Positions 23,263 through 33,844 of a DNA stretch of 64,000 bases are shown piece after piece. A program made the translations under genes and the position numbers. Origin of the DNA: Platycnemis pennipes. Taxonomy: Eukaryota; Arthropoda; Insecta; Odonata; Platycnemididae. Every line of letters starts with the position of its first letter. Position 1 is the stretch's first letter. The notes below the pieces were generated by a model. It ran no database searches, had not been told where the DNA came from, and worked only from the letters and a program-made list of their open reading frames with translations. The stretch is taken from NCBI GenBank assembly GCA_933228895.1, contig OW121851.1, forward strand, positions 114,101,271 through 114,165,270, written 5' to 3'.

Positions 23263-24029
23263 TGTAAAGATTTATTTGATATTTTTAGAAGCCCCAATAA
23301 ATAAAACTAAGGCAATAATTACCACTAGATCATCATAATCGTTACCAAATTATTACCATATAATATTTATAGTGAAACATTCTCGGTTAAATTTGTGCCA
23401 TATTCAACGTTTCAAAGAATGACTCACCCATCATTTTTGGGGAAAATAATAAACGCTTTTCTTATGCTGATGGGAAATCATCCCAAGAAACTGGTTGTAT
23501 GTATGAAACTGGTTGTATGGTTGAAAAAAAGTATGATTTAAATGGTTAATACAATGCAGTTTCACAGAGGTTTCAACGGTTTAATTAATTGACCATTTTC
23601 TACCTCTTCATATCATTCAGCCATTCCACCTCAATTAAGAGATCATCATATCGTTCTTCACCTAATATTGGCTTAACCCCCCTCTATTCTTCTATTAACA
23701 AACCTTTTCACGTTGATATCATTCTGGACTTTACATCCTGTACTATTTGACCCATATACAGGTATATCTTACCATCCATTTCTCTCTTCCATCTCTTTTC
23801 CATTTTAATCCATATTACCAAGGTTGACTATCTTTAGTTTGATATGCCATGGACAAATTTTAACGCAAGATTAAATTTGACACGCCTGAAAAGGTATAAA
23901 GTATTTTAATCAAGCATTGGTCGACCATGAACTAATGATGCTAGAAAATATAGTAACAATAAAGACATGCAACTAGGATAGTTAATGGAGACATGCTGGA
24001 TAATAGGGTGAAGGGCAGCTTGATGGATA
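23263..24029. other. Unannotated AT-rich sequence
   Basis: No gene or recognised repeat. Confidence 0.5.
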
Positions 24030-24252
24030 GTGTATGTTGGTATAAGGACTTTAAGTTAACCTGACTAACAGCATGTTTTTGCATGCTTGCTTTGCTATTT
24101 TTATCTTTTTTAAATAGTGAAGATTAGAGTATTATATTATTACTAATCATTTTTATGTATGATATGAAGTGCATGTTTGGTGAGAATTCACCCCCTGCCA
24201 CAATCCTTAATGGTGGCTTTCCGGGTATTATGTAGACGTAGATGTAGATGTA
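24030..24252 (+). mobile_element. CR1/L2-like LINE 3' tail, 220-bp copy
   Basis: This aligns end to end with 6690-6908: a shared GGTATnAGGACTTnAAG, then CTAACAGCATG, AGTGCATGTTTGGTGAGAA, TGGTGGCTTnC and GGGTATTATGTAG. It ends in three GTAGA-type units. The second helix of the predicted pseudoknot is partly lost (ATCCT against CGGGT). Confidence 0.75.
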
Positions 24253-24499
24253 AAGCTCACAGAGAGCTCAAATAGCAAGAATGTATCTTTGGGTGGTTGG
24301 CAAAGGTAGAGTAGTAGGATATGAAATAGGGATAAATGTGAGTGTATCACCCAGTGTATCTCTATATCTGTGGTATGACCACGGAGCTTGTATAATGGTT
24401 TAATGAATGATATAGAATGAATGAAATGTGTCTTTTAGTAGTAATTGTTGAGTATTGGAAACGGTAGTGATATGAGCATAAGTTGGGCATACCTGGATA

Positions 24500-24800
24500 A
24501 AGGGGGGTCGGATTGGTGCAATAGGTATTAGTACTCGTCTACCCTCCCGAGAGGCTATGTTAAAATCACTGCAGTTTTATCAATTTCCGCTCTTTAACTT
24601 CCACTTTTTCCGCTACTTGGGTTAACTGTAGGAAAGGATTTTGAGTTTAGTTCACTTTCCGTTGGATAGGACGTCAAACTGTGTCCGTTCCGTTGGATAG
24701 AACGCCAGCGTTAGGTTTCTCTCCACCCTTCCTTCATGTCTCTCCAAATCCATCCTTTCCTCCTGGTCTGAGGTGCCTTTAAGTGCGGGTAAGGCATTAA
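24500..24800 (+). mobile_element. tRNA-headed SINE copy, diverged
   Basis: The head GGGTCGGATTGGTGCAATAG with TACCCTCCCGAG matches the head of the intact SINE at 31.7 kb (GGGTTGGTGTGGTGGC and CATCCCGAG). The middle shares GGTTTCTCTCCACCCTTCC. The 3' end is the CTCCTGGTCTGAGGTGCC type also seen at 7.6 and 12.3 kb. It therefore links those fragments to the same superfamily. Confidence 0.65.
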
Positions 24801-26249
24801 GTCATAGATGAAGATGAGGAAGGAGAGGATGGCCTCTTAAAATACATGAGGATACTGAGAAAACTACTGTGTGTAGTTATTCTCATTGAACATCGTCACT
24901 AAGTGTGGTTGCTTCTTTGTTTTCCTTGCTTCGTTCTGAGTTCGGAGCATCCCGTGGATGTCGGGTTTAGCTCCGCTTGGGACGCATACATCCGATTCGA
25001 GTGTTCAGACGCTCATCTGAATTGCGAATGGTCAATAAGGGTCTGCTTCATTCACATTTCCATTTCCTTAAACGAGCCCTGCGTACTTGGACCACTCCCT
25101 TATTACCAGGGGAAGCCCATTCGCTCAACTCTGGTGGGAATAAAGGGGCGAGAGAAGAGCATATAAAGCTCTGATGCGCAGTTAAAATTCGCCTCTAGGG
25201 GCGTCCAAATCCCACCGAAAAGGTTCCGAGGAAGTAAGACCCCTGTGCTTTCCTCTCACGCGGTCCCCTGACCTATGCATTTGATCGGCTCCCAGTACTT
25301 TGTAAATCCAGCTGCCTCCAACGGAGTGACGTTAATCAACTTGTCTGGACTAATTCATCCAAGAGTATAAGATAGTGTGTGCAAGGACGTTGCGCTGGCA
25401 TTATTTTACAGTTTGATGTGACGAGGTACGACAAGGTAAGACATTTTGTGACAAAGTATCGTATTCAAAAACGGCAATGGCCTAGTGAATTGTTCCTGCT
25501 TCGTTTCCTACTAGAGCTAAGAGAGATTCCTAATCAGTTTGATTAAGTTAGCAGAGTTAAACGAACCCACCGCTGTAGCCGGGTTGGTACTGTACGAACC
25601 TTCCAACGCAAAGCTTTAGCATAATTAGATTTTTGTGTGCGCTAACTGCTTCTGTCTCTCACCATGTAATATTAAATAATCATAAGGAAAATGCAATATA
25701 CATCTTGTATTTCAATTTCCATCAGAGCCAGTCTGGGAACCTTAAGGTAAGTTTGAATCCTATCCAGGTCATTGACGTTTTTTTCGTCTTAGGATTAAAA
25801 TACTAGGTCAAACGATGCAATATTAGCCGTTAGAGCACATAAACTACCAAGTATTCTTCAATTTATATTAAACTTTTAGAAAATACGTCATAACAGCTGT
25901 CTATATGGAACATTTAAAGGCTTATTCTACTCCGTGCACTTTAGCGCAAAGAATTACTAATGTACTCAAGTTAAGTGACAGAATTTTTCTCTTGCTTTAG
26001 TGATCAAAGGGTCTTCAATGCATCTCTTTCCTTTAGAGTGCCGGAAACGGGTAGAAAGCTCCGTTTAATACGGTATGGTTAAAGCTTGTCACGTTAACGT
26101 AATGGTTTAACTTTATTTTCTACGAAAAATAACCATGCAATTAGTGACATGGTGGTGACTATAGTGAAGGTCAGTAACAACTGCTATCAAACATATGTTT
26201 AGCAATAACTTATGGAACATGAGGAAAGTAGGTAATGACTGATTGGAAT
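24801..26249. other. Unannotated, with GC-richer patch
   Basis: A GC-richer patch lies at about 24900-25330. Two overlapping plus-strand ORFs (24903-25166, 24977-25174) have no recognised domain. The remainder is AT-rich with nothing recognised. Confidence 0.4.
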
Positions 26250-26305
26250 CCCTATACACCCTGTCGTACGCTCTTGCGTCGGCATTCGAGGTATTATGTA
26301 GGTGG
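26250..26305 (+). mobile_element. Very degenerate CR1/L2-like tail
   Basis: Only GAGGTATTATGTAGGTGG and a weak ACACCCTGTCG are similar to the family tail. It directly abuts the SINE head that follows. Confidence 0.3.
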
Positions 26306-26365
26306 GGATCTGGTTGGTGTGGTGGCTAGACATCTAGCATCCAATCTCATTAATGGTTCACCAGC
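26306..26365 (+). mobile_element. SINE head, 31.7-kb family
   Basis: GGGGATCTGGTTGGTGTGGT followed by GGCTAGACATCTAGCATCC matches the tRNA-like head of the intact SINE (GGGGATCGGGTTGGTGTGGT, GGCTAGAGTACTGGCC). The copy breaks off soon after. Its body may be the segment at 27425-27625, displaced by a later insertion. Confidence 0.6.
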
Positions 26366-26399
26366 TTACTTTGAGTAATTACATATTCAAGAGTAAAAA

Positions 26400-27298
26400 C
26401 GAATAAACTTGGTTATTTCTCACCGTTTACTGGGCACAGCCCGACCAGTTTCAAAACTGTCGTGCCATTGTCAAGGGAGAATACAAAAGTTCTATTGGAG
26501 AATACAACTATATATCAAGAAACTTATGGAAAAACGCATAGTTAGATTGTCAACTGGCCTATCACCACCAACCCCCATGTGAAACCAAATGGATGAAAGT
26601 ATCGTTTTAGAAAGATCTGTCATACAAAATCCACAATGCAATGAGAAGTGTTTATACAAAAGTATGTTTTAACAACTCTCCATCTCTGGATGGTATATTT
26701 TTTGATACCAATGAGAATATTAGCTCCAAAGAAATGTGGGTAAACATTATGAAAACTGGCTGAAATTGCCTACATGAGGGATGAAATGGACGTGAATTTA
26801 GTGCATGTACAAAATAAAATTTTAAATACTAAGTTAACTGTAACAAAAATCATATTTTTCCAGTTATTTATATAATTTTAATCATATATCTGATTTCAGT
26901 GGGGAGGTTTTACATGTATGTGACAGAGGCGCATAGCTGGATTTCATGGAGAACTTTGAAATGAAAGCATATGCCAAGCATTATTGTGAGAACTTACTTA
27001 ACGAGGTGGTACCATTGCACCTTTATCGTATCTACATGATTCATGTCCCTAATCGAAGAGATTGTTCGTTTACGCCATCCTGAAGTCCGATGCTTAATCC
27101 TCAGCTTCCTTACCTTATTCGTTTTCCCCCTCTCCCTTACAAATGCCGTCATATTGCAACCTAAACCTCCCCCCCCCCTGCAAATGATATACATATGAAC
27201 CCGCCACTCGAATGTTTTGTATTTTCATTTGATAATTACATAAAGGGTCTGAAACCTGTCGGCCTGTACCCAATGAATGGAGTGGAAAAACGAATTAT
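26400..27298. mobile_element. Possible nested insertion with PLE-end-like arms
   Basis: The left edge (26412-26490) is a minus-oriented and the right edge (27245-27298) a plus-oriented copy of one repeat: GAAACTGGTCGG, CTGTACCCAATAAACGG and GAAATAAC in consensus. The sequence AAAAACGAAT occurs at both outer edges. The interior is AT-rich without coding. The pair sits between a SINE head and what may be the same SINE's body. Confidence 0.4.
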
Positions 27299-27324
27299 TT
27301 TACCACCCAATGGCTTCTAATGCT

Positions 27325-27370
27325 GGTGGTTTGGAGTTCTACTCCCGGCAGTGACGGATTTTTGATAGTT
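27325..27370 (+). mobile_element. tRNA-like B-box fragment of a SINE
   Basis: GGAGTTCTACTCCCGGCAGT followed by GACGG and a T-run resembles a mutated B box plus the downstream sequence of tRNA-derived SINEs. No A box could be placed upstream. Confidence 0.35.
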
Positions 27371-27424
27371 TTACTGGTCATAGTACATAATAGTTTTACT
27401 TGAATGTGGTGTGGAGAGTAGTTA

Positions 27425-27625
27425 AAGTTTAAGACTCTTTTCGTCAGATCTGACCTTATGCCGTGGACCCCTTGGTTACCTTACGTTGAGAGTAAGTTAT
27501 TGCCAACGTCGTATTTCTCTCCATTCTCCTCCGTTCCCTAAGTATTCGGTCCTCTCTGCCATCCCCCAAAATTCGCAGATGGTGCAAATTAACTCAGCTT
27601 CCCCTTTTGCCTTTCCCGATTAACT
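27425..27625 (+). mobile_element. SINE body, 31.7-kb family, diverged
   Basis: CCGTGGACCCCTTGG, then GAGAGTAAG, TTTCTCTCCATTCTCCTCCG, ATGGTGCAAATTAACTCAGC and TTTCCC follow the same order as the intact SINE (CCGTGGTCCCCTTGG, AAGAGTAGG, TTTCTCTCCACCCTTCCTCC, ATGGCGCAAATGACCTCAGC). Divergence is considerable, so this is an old copy. Confidence 0.6.
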
Positions 27626-28489
27626 ACCATTAATTATATTTTGTAATTATTTGTATTATTTGTAATAACTATTTAATATATATTACTATCTTTAAAATTG
27701 TTACTTGTTTTGTATTATCCTATTGTATGATGCATAGTGTCTATGTATTTTAGTTTAGTTTTTATTGAGCATACTTTTTGTGTCAATTGCGATGCCCATG
27801 CATGAAATAAATTGATGGCAACCGCAATACAGGTTTCATTAGGGATACCTAATTTACAAAAAAACTGTTAATAATATTGTAGAATTTAGTGCGTGAAATA
27901 AAATATATTATTATTATAAATACCATGGTAAAGCCCATTCCACCGGATTTTAATCCACTAGCAAATATATTTTTATTTATTTATCCATTTATCCAAAGAT
28001 TGCTAGGTTTCCTTCGTTATAGATATCGTATTCTTGTTTGGATGCATTGTTAAAATTGGACGAAGCAGCTGAAGTATTGTATCCTTTCCTTTTTAGCTGT
28101 ATTAATTTTTTTCTCCATCAAAAAACTCACGGTTATAACCTTGCAAATAAACTCTTTCCTTAAAACATTTTTTGCCCGATTAACATTTCACCTGGAAGTT
28201 TTAAATTGCAAGCAAATTTCAGGTTACAATTAAAAGTTACCAATTGTGAATTTGATATCTATTTTTATATAAATAATGCTTAAAGAAAAAACATTTATAT
28301 TTTTAGCCGAAAAATCGGAAACTCTAGTCGTAAGGAAAAAACAGAAACCGACATATCGGTACCTTAAGCGTTTAAGGGCTAAAAACCAGCTCTAATATCA
28401 AGTGCGGTAAACGCTTTACCGCATAGCGGAGGCTTAGTAGATAATTAAATTCCTAGTTCAATGCAAACAAAGTTCACGTTCAATAGTGA
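27626..28489. other. Unannotated AT-rich sequence
   Basis: No gene or recognised repeat. Confidence 0.5.
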
Positions 28490-28880
28490 GGTAAGGGCTC
28501 TCAAAGCTCGTCAGTGAGTGGACTTCAAACATCGTGAGAGCGGAAAGAGAGGGGAGGGGGGAGGTAGCATACTTGCTCCTTCAAGTGATACACGTGGGTA
28601 CCGGCAAATGTACGAAAGTGGTTGTGTTAGTGTGATTCCTTTTCATACTCTGTAACGGAGATAAGCAATTTTCGCTTCCTTTCTTCCGTCAGCGCAACGG
28701 GATTGCGATAAAAAGGAGGGAGAGTGGAGTGGGGGAAAGTTTTTCCGTGAAAGCACTTCCACGTGTTACGGTCGGCCGATCCTCGCCCATTGAAAGGGAT
28801 GGTGAGGAAGGGTTGAGTCCCGGGCGTAAAGGCCCGCAGCTGTGTCAGGGGCCGATATCCGCTCGCGGGAAATAAAGAAT
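28490..28880. other. GC-rich, purine-rich island of unknown role
   Basis: This stretch is markedly GC-rich with G/A runs (near 28540-28565 and 28705-28735) and several CpGs. It has no ORF of note. It could be a regulatory region or first-exon area of a nearby gene outside recognisable coding. No core-promoter motif stands out. Confidence 0.3.
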
Positions 28881-29136
28881 GAATGCTGAGCCAACATGAC
28901 GCTGATTGAACGTTAAAATTGCAACATTAATGAGCATTTCATCAAGGACGTAATATTAAACATACAAAGTGCTCTTGATGAGATTTAGGTGAAAAGAAAA
29001 TTGGATGCAAGTTGAACCTGGCAGAATAGATGTGTTATTTGTGAGCCACCCATTATTCATAAGGTAGCTGCTATCTATTAGATTAACTGGGTGTCTGTGT
29101 TATCTGAGTGAATATGGTGAAATAACTGATGAAATC

Positions 29137-29185
29137 AACTAATAGGTTTTTAGAGTCTCACTCGACTCTTAAAAACCTGTTAGTT
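29137..29185. repeat. Inverted repeat at the 5' junction of the PLE
   Basis: The left arm 29137-29157 is the reverse complement of the right arm 29164-29185 apart from one mismatch and one gap, with a 6-base loop. The right arm is PLE coding sequence, so the left arm is an inverted copy of the first 22 bases of the truncated element. Confidence 0.7.
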
Positions 29186-29260
29186 AAATGCAAGGATACT
29201 TTTGATCCCTTGTCCAGAAGTGGAATATACAGCCTGAAGTTCAGTGACTATGTCGTTGTT

Positions 29261-29432
29261 TACACCGGACAAACATCAATAAATTTTAACAACCGGACCA
29301 AGTAACATTTTAAATATTTTATAAACAATGACGACAAAATCAATTTTACACCGGACAAACATCAAGAAATTTTAACAACCTGACCAAGGAACATTTTAAA
29401 TCTTTTATAAACAATGATGACAAAAGAAATTT
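29261..29432 (+). repeat. 86-bp tandem duplication inside the GIY-YIG region
   Basis: The unit at 29261-29346 is followed directly by 29347-29432, with 7 differences in 86 positions. Both start TACACCGGACAAACATCAA. Because 86 is not a multiple of three, the duplication changes the reading frame. Confidence 0.95.
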
Positions 29433-29694
29433 TTCATAATATTTATTGCAGTGCGGCCACAAAAATGATTTTAATATTAATACTTTATGTACCTGCAGCA
29501 ACAAACTAGCACTTAGTACTCGCAAGCAGTTGGAAATTTTAAAAGGCATAAATGACCCTGAGGCCACCGTGATTAACGAATTCTTATTCCCTGCTTCCTC
29601 CCCCATCCTGAACGCAGTCTCCTTGTTTTCCCAACTATCAGCCTCCTCCACCCACCCTGGCTGTTAAGGTATATAATGAGATAAGATCAGAACC

Positions 29695-29740
29695 GCTCCA
29701 CCTGATGATGACGACCAATCGCCGAAACAAGTAGTGGATT
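29695..29740 (+). ncRNA. Hammerhead-ribozyme-like motif at PLE 3' end
   Basis: The core CTGATGA is at 29702-29708 and GAAA at 29724-29727. Stem I is perfect: TCCAC (29697-29701) with GTGGA (29734-29738). Stem II is CGA (29712-29714) with TCG (29719-29721) and a CCAA loop, plus a G-C pair and an A-C mismatch below. Stem III is very short: AC (29727-29728) with GT (29731-29732), which makes A29733 the cleavage-site base (GTA triplet). One extra T lies between the core and stem II. Very short stem III is usual for PLE hammerheads. The position just after the GIY-YIG coding supports the call. Confidence 0.6.
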
Positions 29741-31645
29741 TCTCATGTTGTGGTATTTGTAGCAGCTCACGCAATAAACAGGAGAATTATTTTTTTTACA
29801 TTTGAGTTAAGGCAGTCCTGATATTTCATTCACCAGTTTCAAATTACCATTTCATCCATCGGCCGGAAAAGTTCAGTTAACACCTGGATCAATTGTCCAA
29901 ACGGATTAGGATCCTGCGGTATGTAGGTATATGTTTACATTAATCAAACAGCAAAAAATACTATTTCAAGATATGTTTTTGTACGATTATGAAGGGATTC
30001 CATTTTGGGAACCGTATTCCGTTGGGAAAACGTATTCACCACTTAATCATGTTATAACCAGAAATACGCGTAAAATTCACTCATTGTCATTGGCCATATT
30101 ATGATGAACTAACCCAATCAGCTTAAATCTAATGCGTAAATAAATAGTAGATAATGTCGCTGAATATTTCAGTTATTGCGTAATCTATCAGATTTAATGC
30201 ACTGGTAGAAATTATGAATGAATGTTATTTTCCGCATGTGTGAAATTGCGCATCCCCTCAAATATATGTATACTGTCCAAATTATGAATCGGTATGAATT
30301 ATATTAAACTCTTATTTTGCCCTTTTAGTTTCAGATCAATATTACCCGATGAGCTACCGCATGAGCGTGTGCCTGGCATTATTTTCGCTAAAACATGCTT
30401 GTGCACCGATAGGAAAAGGGTATTAATTTGAAAGCATTACACCGATAATGGCAATCTAAAAAAAACAACATAAGTACCTGATGTAAGTACACTCTGCTGG
30501 CATTACTGCCATTACTTTCGTCTAACTCTACCAATTGCTCATATGATATATCCCATTAACCTTTAATGTATTCTTCCTTCCCTTTTATTGCTAAAAATCC
30601 CTATTTGTTTCCTACCCTGTCTAACTTCCTCACTTTCTCTTCTCAAATTCAAATTTGAAGTATCAACTGAACTTCAATAATTCCTCTGCTCATTTTAAAA
30701 TTTCAAGTCCCCAATGGCTTTCAACATTTCCGGTTTTCATTCTTTTTGCCTTTATCAAACTTCTCCTCACAGCTTCGCCTCTCCACGTCTTATCTTCCCC
30801 CAGCTTATCTTCTCATCACCCTCTAAACCCATATTTGAAAAGCCGCTAAGCTTTATTCTAACTCCTTTATCGTGGATAAAGGGACGAAGTAAAAATTAGA
30901 GTTAAGGAAAAAGAAGACACATGAGAAAGATATATGTTTTGGGCAGAGTATTCCTTTGTATGTAGTTGCAAAAATATGACGCCTGAGATAATGATGATTA
31001 TGTGCATTGGTTAAATAAAGGAAACGGATTTTAAAAAATATTGATCACTAACATCTGAACCAAATTCAAATTTGGAGCACAAGTTTTTCCTGCAAAAAAT
31101 TACTGTAAAACACCACTTCTTTGCCAAGAAATCAGTGACAGCAGTATTTATGAATCAGCTTAATTAAAATGACGATAATTATCTTTTATTTTAACTCGAT
31201 CAGTCACAATGGTTATGTAGTCCTTGAGGATATATACTAATCCTGCGAATATCATTATGGGACTTTCTGTGGGCAATATGATTTTTATTGTGAATGTCTC
31301 CGCTTTCCTTCGTACTTTATTCAATTTCCCAATTAGATGTCCGCAAGTAGGGTCCAACATTTTGCTGTGCACTCGCGATTAATTCCCACCACAGAAGCAT
31401 CTTCCCTTTGATCTTTTATCACAAAGCCTTGTTATTACTTGTTCAAATAAATTATAGCCTCATAATATGCTTTTTATGCCTAATAATTTTATAATTCCTA
31501 ATGACATTTGGGAAAGGGATTTGAGAGTGATAGACTGAGAGAGGTGAATACGAAAACGCAGAGATAGGATGCAATAATAGTACAGCTCAATGGAGATAGA
31601 GGTTCAAATCATCCGGTATCAGAATTTTTGGTAGATTGTGGCATT
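29741..31645. other. Unannotated AT-rich sequence
   Basis: The first 60 bases may still be PLE terminal sequence (AATAAA at 29772-29777, then a T-run). Beyond that no gene or repeat is recognised; overlapping ORFs at 30655-30899 have no domain. Confidence 0.45.
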
Positions 31646-31983
31646 GACTCAGTAATTGGTTGGTTGGTTGGTTATTTAGGGGAGGCGACCGACAGCTGAG
31701 GTCATTTGCGCCATATAGGATAGGTGGATATTTGGGTAATGGTAGGAGTTTTCAGGAAACGGAGGAAGGGTGGAGAGAAACCCGGTGTCGGCATTAGCCT
31801 ACTCTTAACGAAAGGTGCCAAGGGGACCACGGCTTAACGTCCCATCCGACGGACGGAGTACTGAACTTGAAATGCCCTCCACTAGGCACTCAAGTGGGGA
31901 CCGGTTCTCCCCGATCCCGGGCCCTCGGGATGGGAGGCCAGTACTCTAGCCACCACACCAACCCGATCCCCGACTCAGTAATT
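31646..31983 (-). mobile_element. Complete tRNA-derived SINE with 12-bp target-site duplication
   Basis: The element (31658-31971) is bounded by perfect copies of GACTCAGTAATT at 31646-31657 and 31972-31983. On the minus strand it starts GGGGATCGGGTTGGTGTGGT, followed by the A-box-like GGCTAGAGTACTGG and a GC-rich, B-box-like region. The body contains GACGTTAAGCCGTGG and TTTCTCTCCACCCTTCC. It ends in CCAACCAACCAACC, a short AACC repeat that serves as the tail. It would be transcribed by RNA polymerase III and mobilised by a LINE. The perfect duplication and clean tail suggest a comparatively recent insertion. Older members occur at 3.4, 24.5, 26.3 and 27.4 kb. Confidence 0.88.
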
Positions 31984-33844
31984 TATGATAGAATTTATCA
32001 ATAACTATAGAGTTCAGAAAGCCTGTAAATAATTTTAGCAATGGTCATTCGATATAGCGTAGCAGATATTAAATGTGTTTTCCACACGTGAGGAAGCGAG
32101 GCTTGAATTCGACGTGTTTATTAAATAAATAACAAATATATACTATCGCGTTAACGATAACAAAAATAATATTCTTCATTTTCATAAATATCACTTATAT
32201 TGTTCACATTAAAGTCGTACGGGTTTTAACCATCATTTACAAAGTAAAAAGAGTCTTACCTATAATCATACATGAGAGCAAAAATCATAACGAATATCAT
32301 TGCACTTGATTTTGGTTGAATGTAAACGTTTTTGTGCATTCTTTAAGCTTTGTTGAGGGTAACATTTAAAGGAAATGCAATAGATAAATGAAAGGTATTG
32401 AAAGATTGACGTAAAAAACCGAACTTCTATTGACGATGTAAGCAGTATATTCATTTTTTTTAAATGGAGCATTCATGTGGAGGAGTAAAATTTTTTTTGC
32501 CAGATCTCTGAAATACTTGTGCCCAATTTCACTAGTTGCTTCTATTGATTCAATGACACATTATTATTATACCTACATCAGTTTCTTATCAAATATCAAG
32601 GAAATGTTTGAGCTTCACGCAACAAGACTGTGAATAACACGTGCTTTGGAAAGAGTCTTATTTTATGCAAGCTTACCATGCAAGCTGAACCCTGTTTAGC
32701 TTGATACGTTTTCGAAGTTGAAATAAAAAAGAGAAAGGAAACTCATTTTCAATAAAACTGATCTTCCATGTACTAAAAGTAACTTATAGATCGGTAAAAA
32801 GGGAAAAGTGAGAGACAAATGTGAAAGAATGCTTCTCTCTGCTAAGACATAGCATGGAAAAAAGAGATAATCGGAAAAATACGACACATTAAATTTAGTT
32901 TTATACGTTTTTGAGTTTTTTTAAAGAAGCTAGAGAAAAAAGGAAAATATGGTATTTTTATGGTGTTGTGCAGAGTGCCTTCTCCCCCCTTGTATTTCAT
33001 GCCGTGTCATATAACCTTACTTGAAAGCAGGTACATTGCTATTGTTGGAGTTTTGCAATCAACCGATCTTTAATTTCAAACTATTTACACATTACCCATT
33101 TTTTTATTTAAAAATGTTGAGAAATTTGGTAGTCCTTTACCATTTCTTGAGGTATACAATCTGTCATAATTTTTCAATTACATTTGGATAAATACTAAAT
33201 TATATATTTTGAATGGCACAATGCGTCCTAATTTAATGCTTGAAACCCAAAATCGCTTAAGTCCGTGAGCTCTTTTTAAAGCCACTACATAGATTAACGG
33301 ATGACGGCGAATACAGGCCGGAAACTGGAGAATTAATCATCTCCCTCGCTCCGAACCTCAAGAGCCTCCCTCAACTAGAAATTCATTGAAGATTGCCGAT
33401 TCGAGCACTTGACTATCACTTCCTACCCTTCAGGAATTAAATAAATTTGTGTCGCTCTCCTACCTCAGGAATGGAAATTTAATATGCTGATCTTTCGGAT
33501 TTCGCACGGATATTTCGGACCCTTAATAACATATCATTCTACACCGTGTTATCTAAAAAATCAGTTCAAAGGTAATAAGTAGAATATTACGTTTATTAAA
33601 CGTCCTTCAACATAAAGTTCTTCGGCTCAATGCACCAAAAAAGTGACTCACTGAGAGATTGTAATGAAACAATAGGCCAGGCCCAGTGTGTAATTGCCAG
33701 AGGAAAAGTTAGAACAATTGCCAAATGTTGTCGCAACGCTACACCACAATAATGCCTTTTATATATTGTTAAAATTGCACTAACAACATGCTTGAGCAAA
33801 GGGGTTTCCCGAGGGGAGAGTAAAAAACCACGGATACCATCAAT
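31984..33844. other. Unannotated AT-rich sequence
   Basis: No gene or recognised repeat; several minus-strand ORFs of 60-86 codons have no domain. Confidence 0.5.

Larger units (their letters stand above)
29129..29667 (+). pseudogene. Penelope-like element: GIY-YIG endonuclease remnant
   Basis: The frame starting near 29129 gives STLKNLLVKCKDTFDPLSRS, then GIYSLKFSDYVVVYTGQTS and INFNNRTK before a stop at 29303. This matches the linker plus GIY-YIG endonuclease of Penelope-like retroelements (usually GIYxLxCxxCxxxYIGQT, with a conserved Arg in the next helix). An 86-bp tandem duplication repeats the YTGQT part in another frame, from 29347: YTGQTSRNFNNLTKEHFK. After one stop (29437), that frame reads CGHKNDFNINTLCTCSNKLA, STRKQLEILKGINDP and FLFPASSPILNA, the usual PLE C-terminus. 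The first copy keeps the Arg but is stopped. The second keeps the KEH motif but has Leu for Arg. The RT part is missing (5' truncation near 29158). The region ends with a hammerhead-like motif. Confidence 0.8.
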
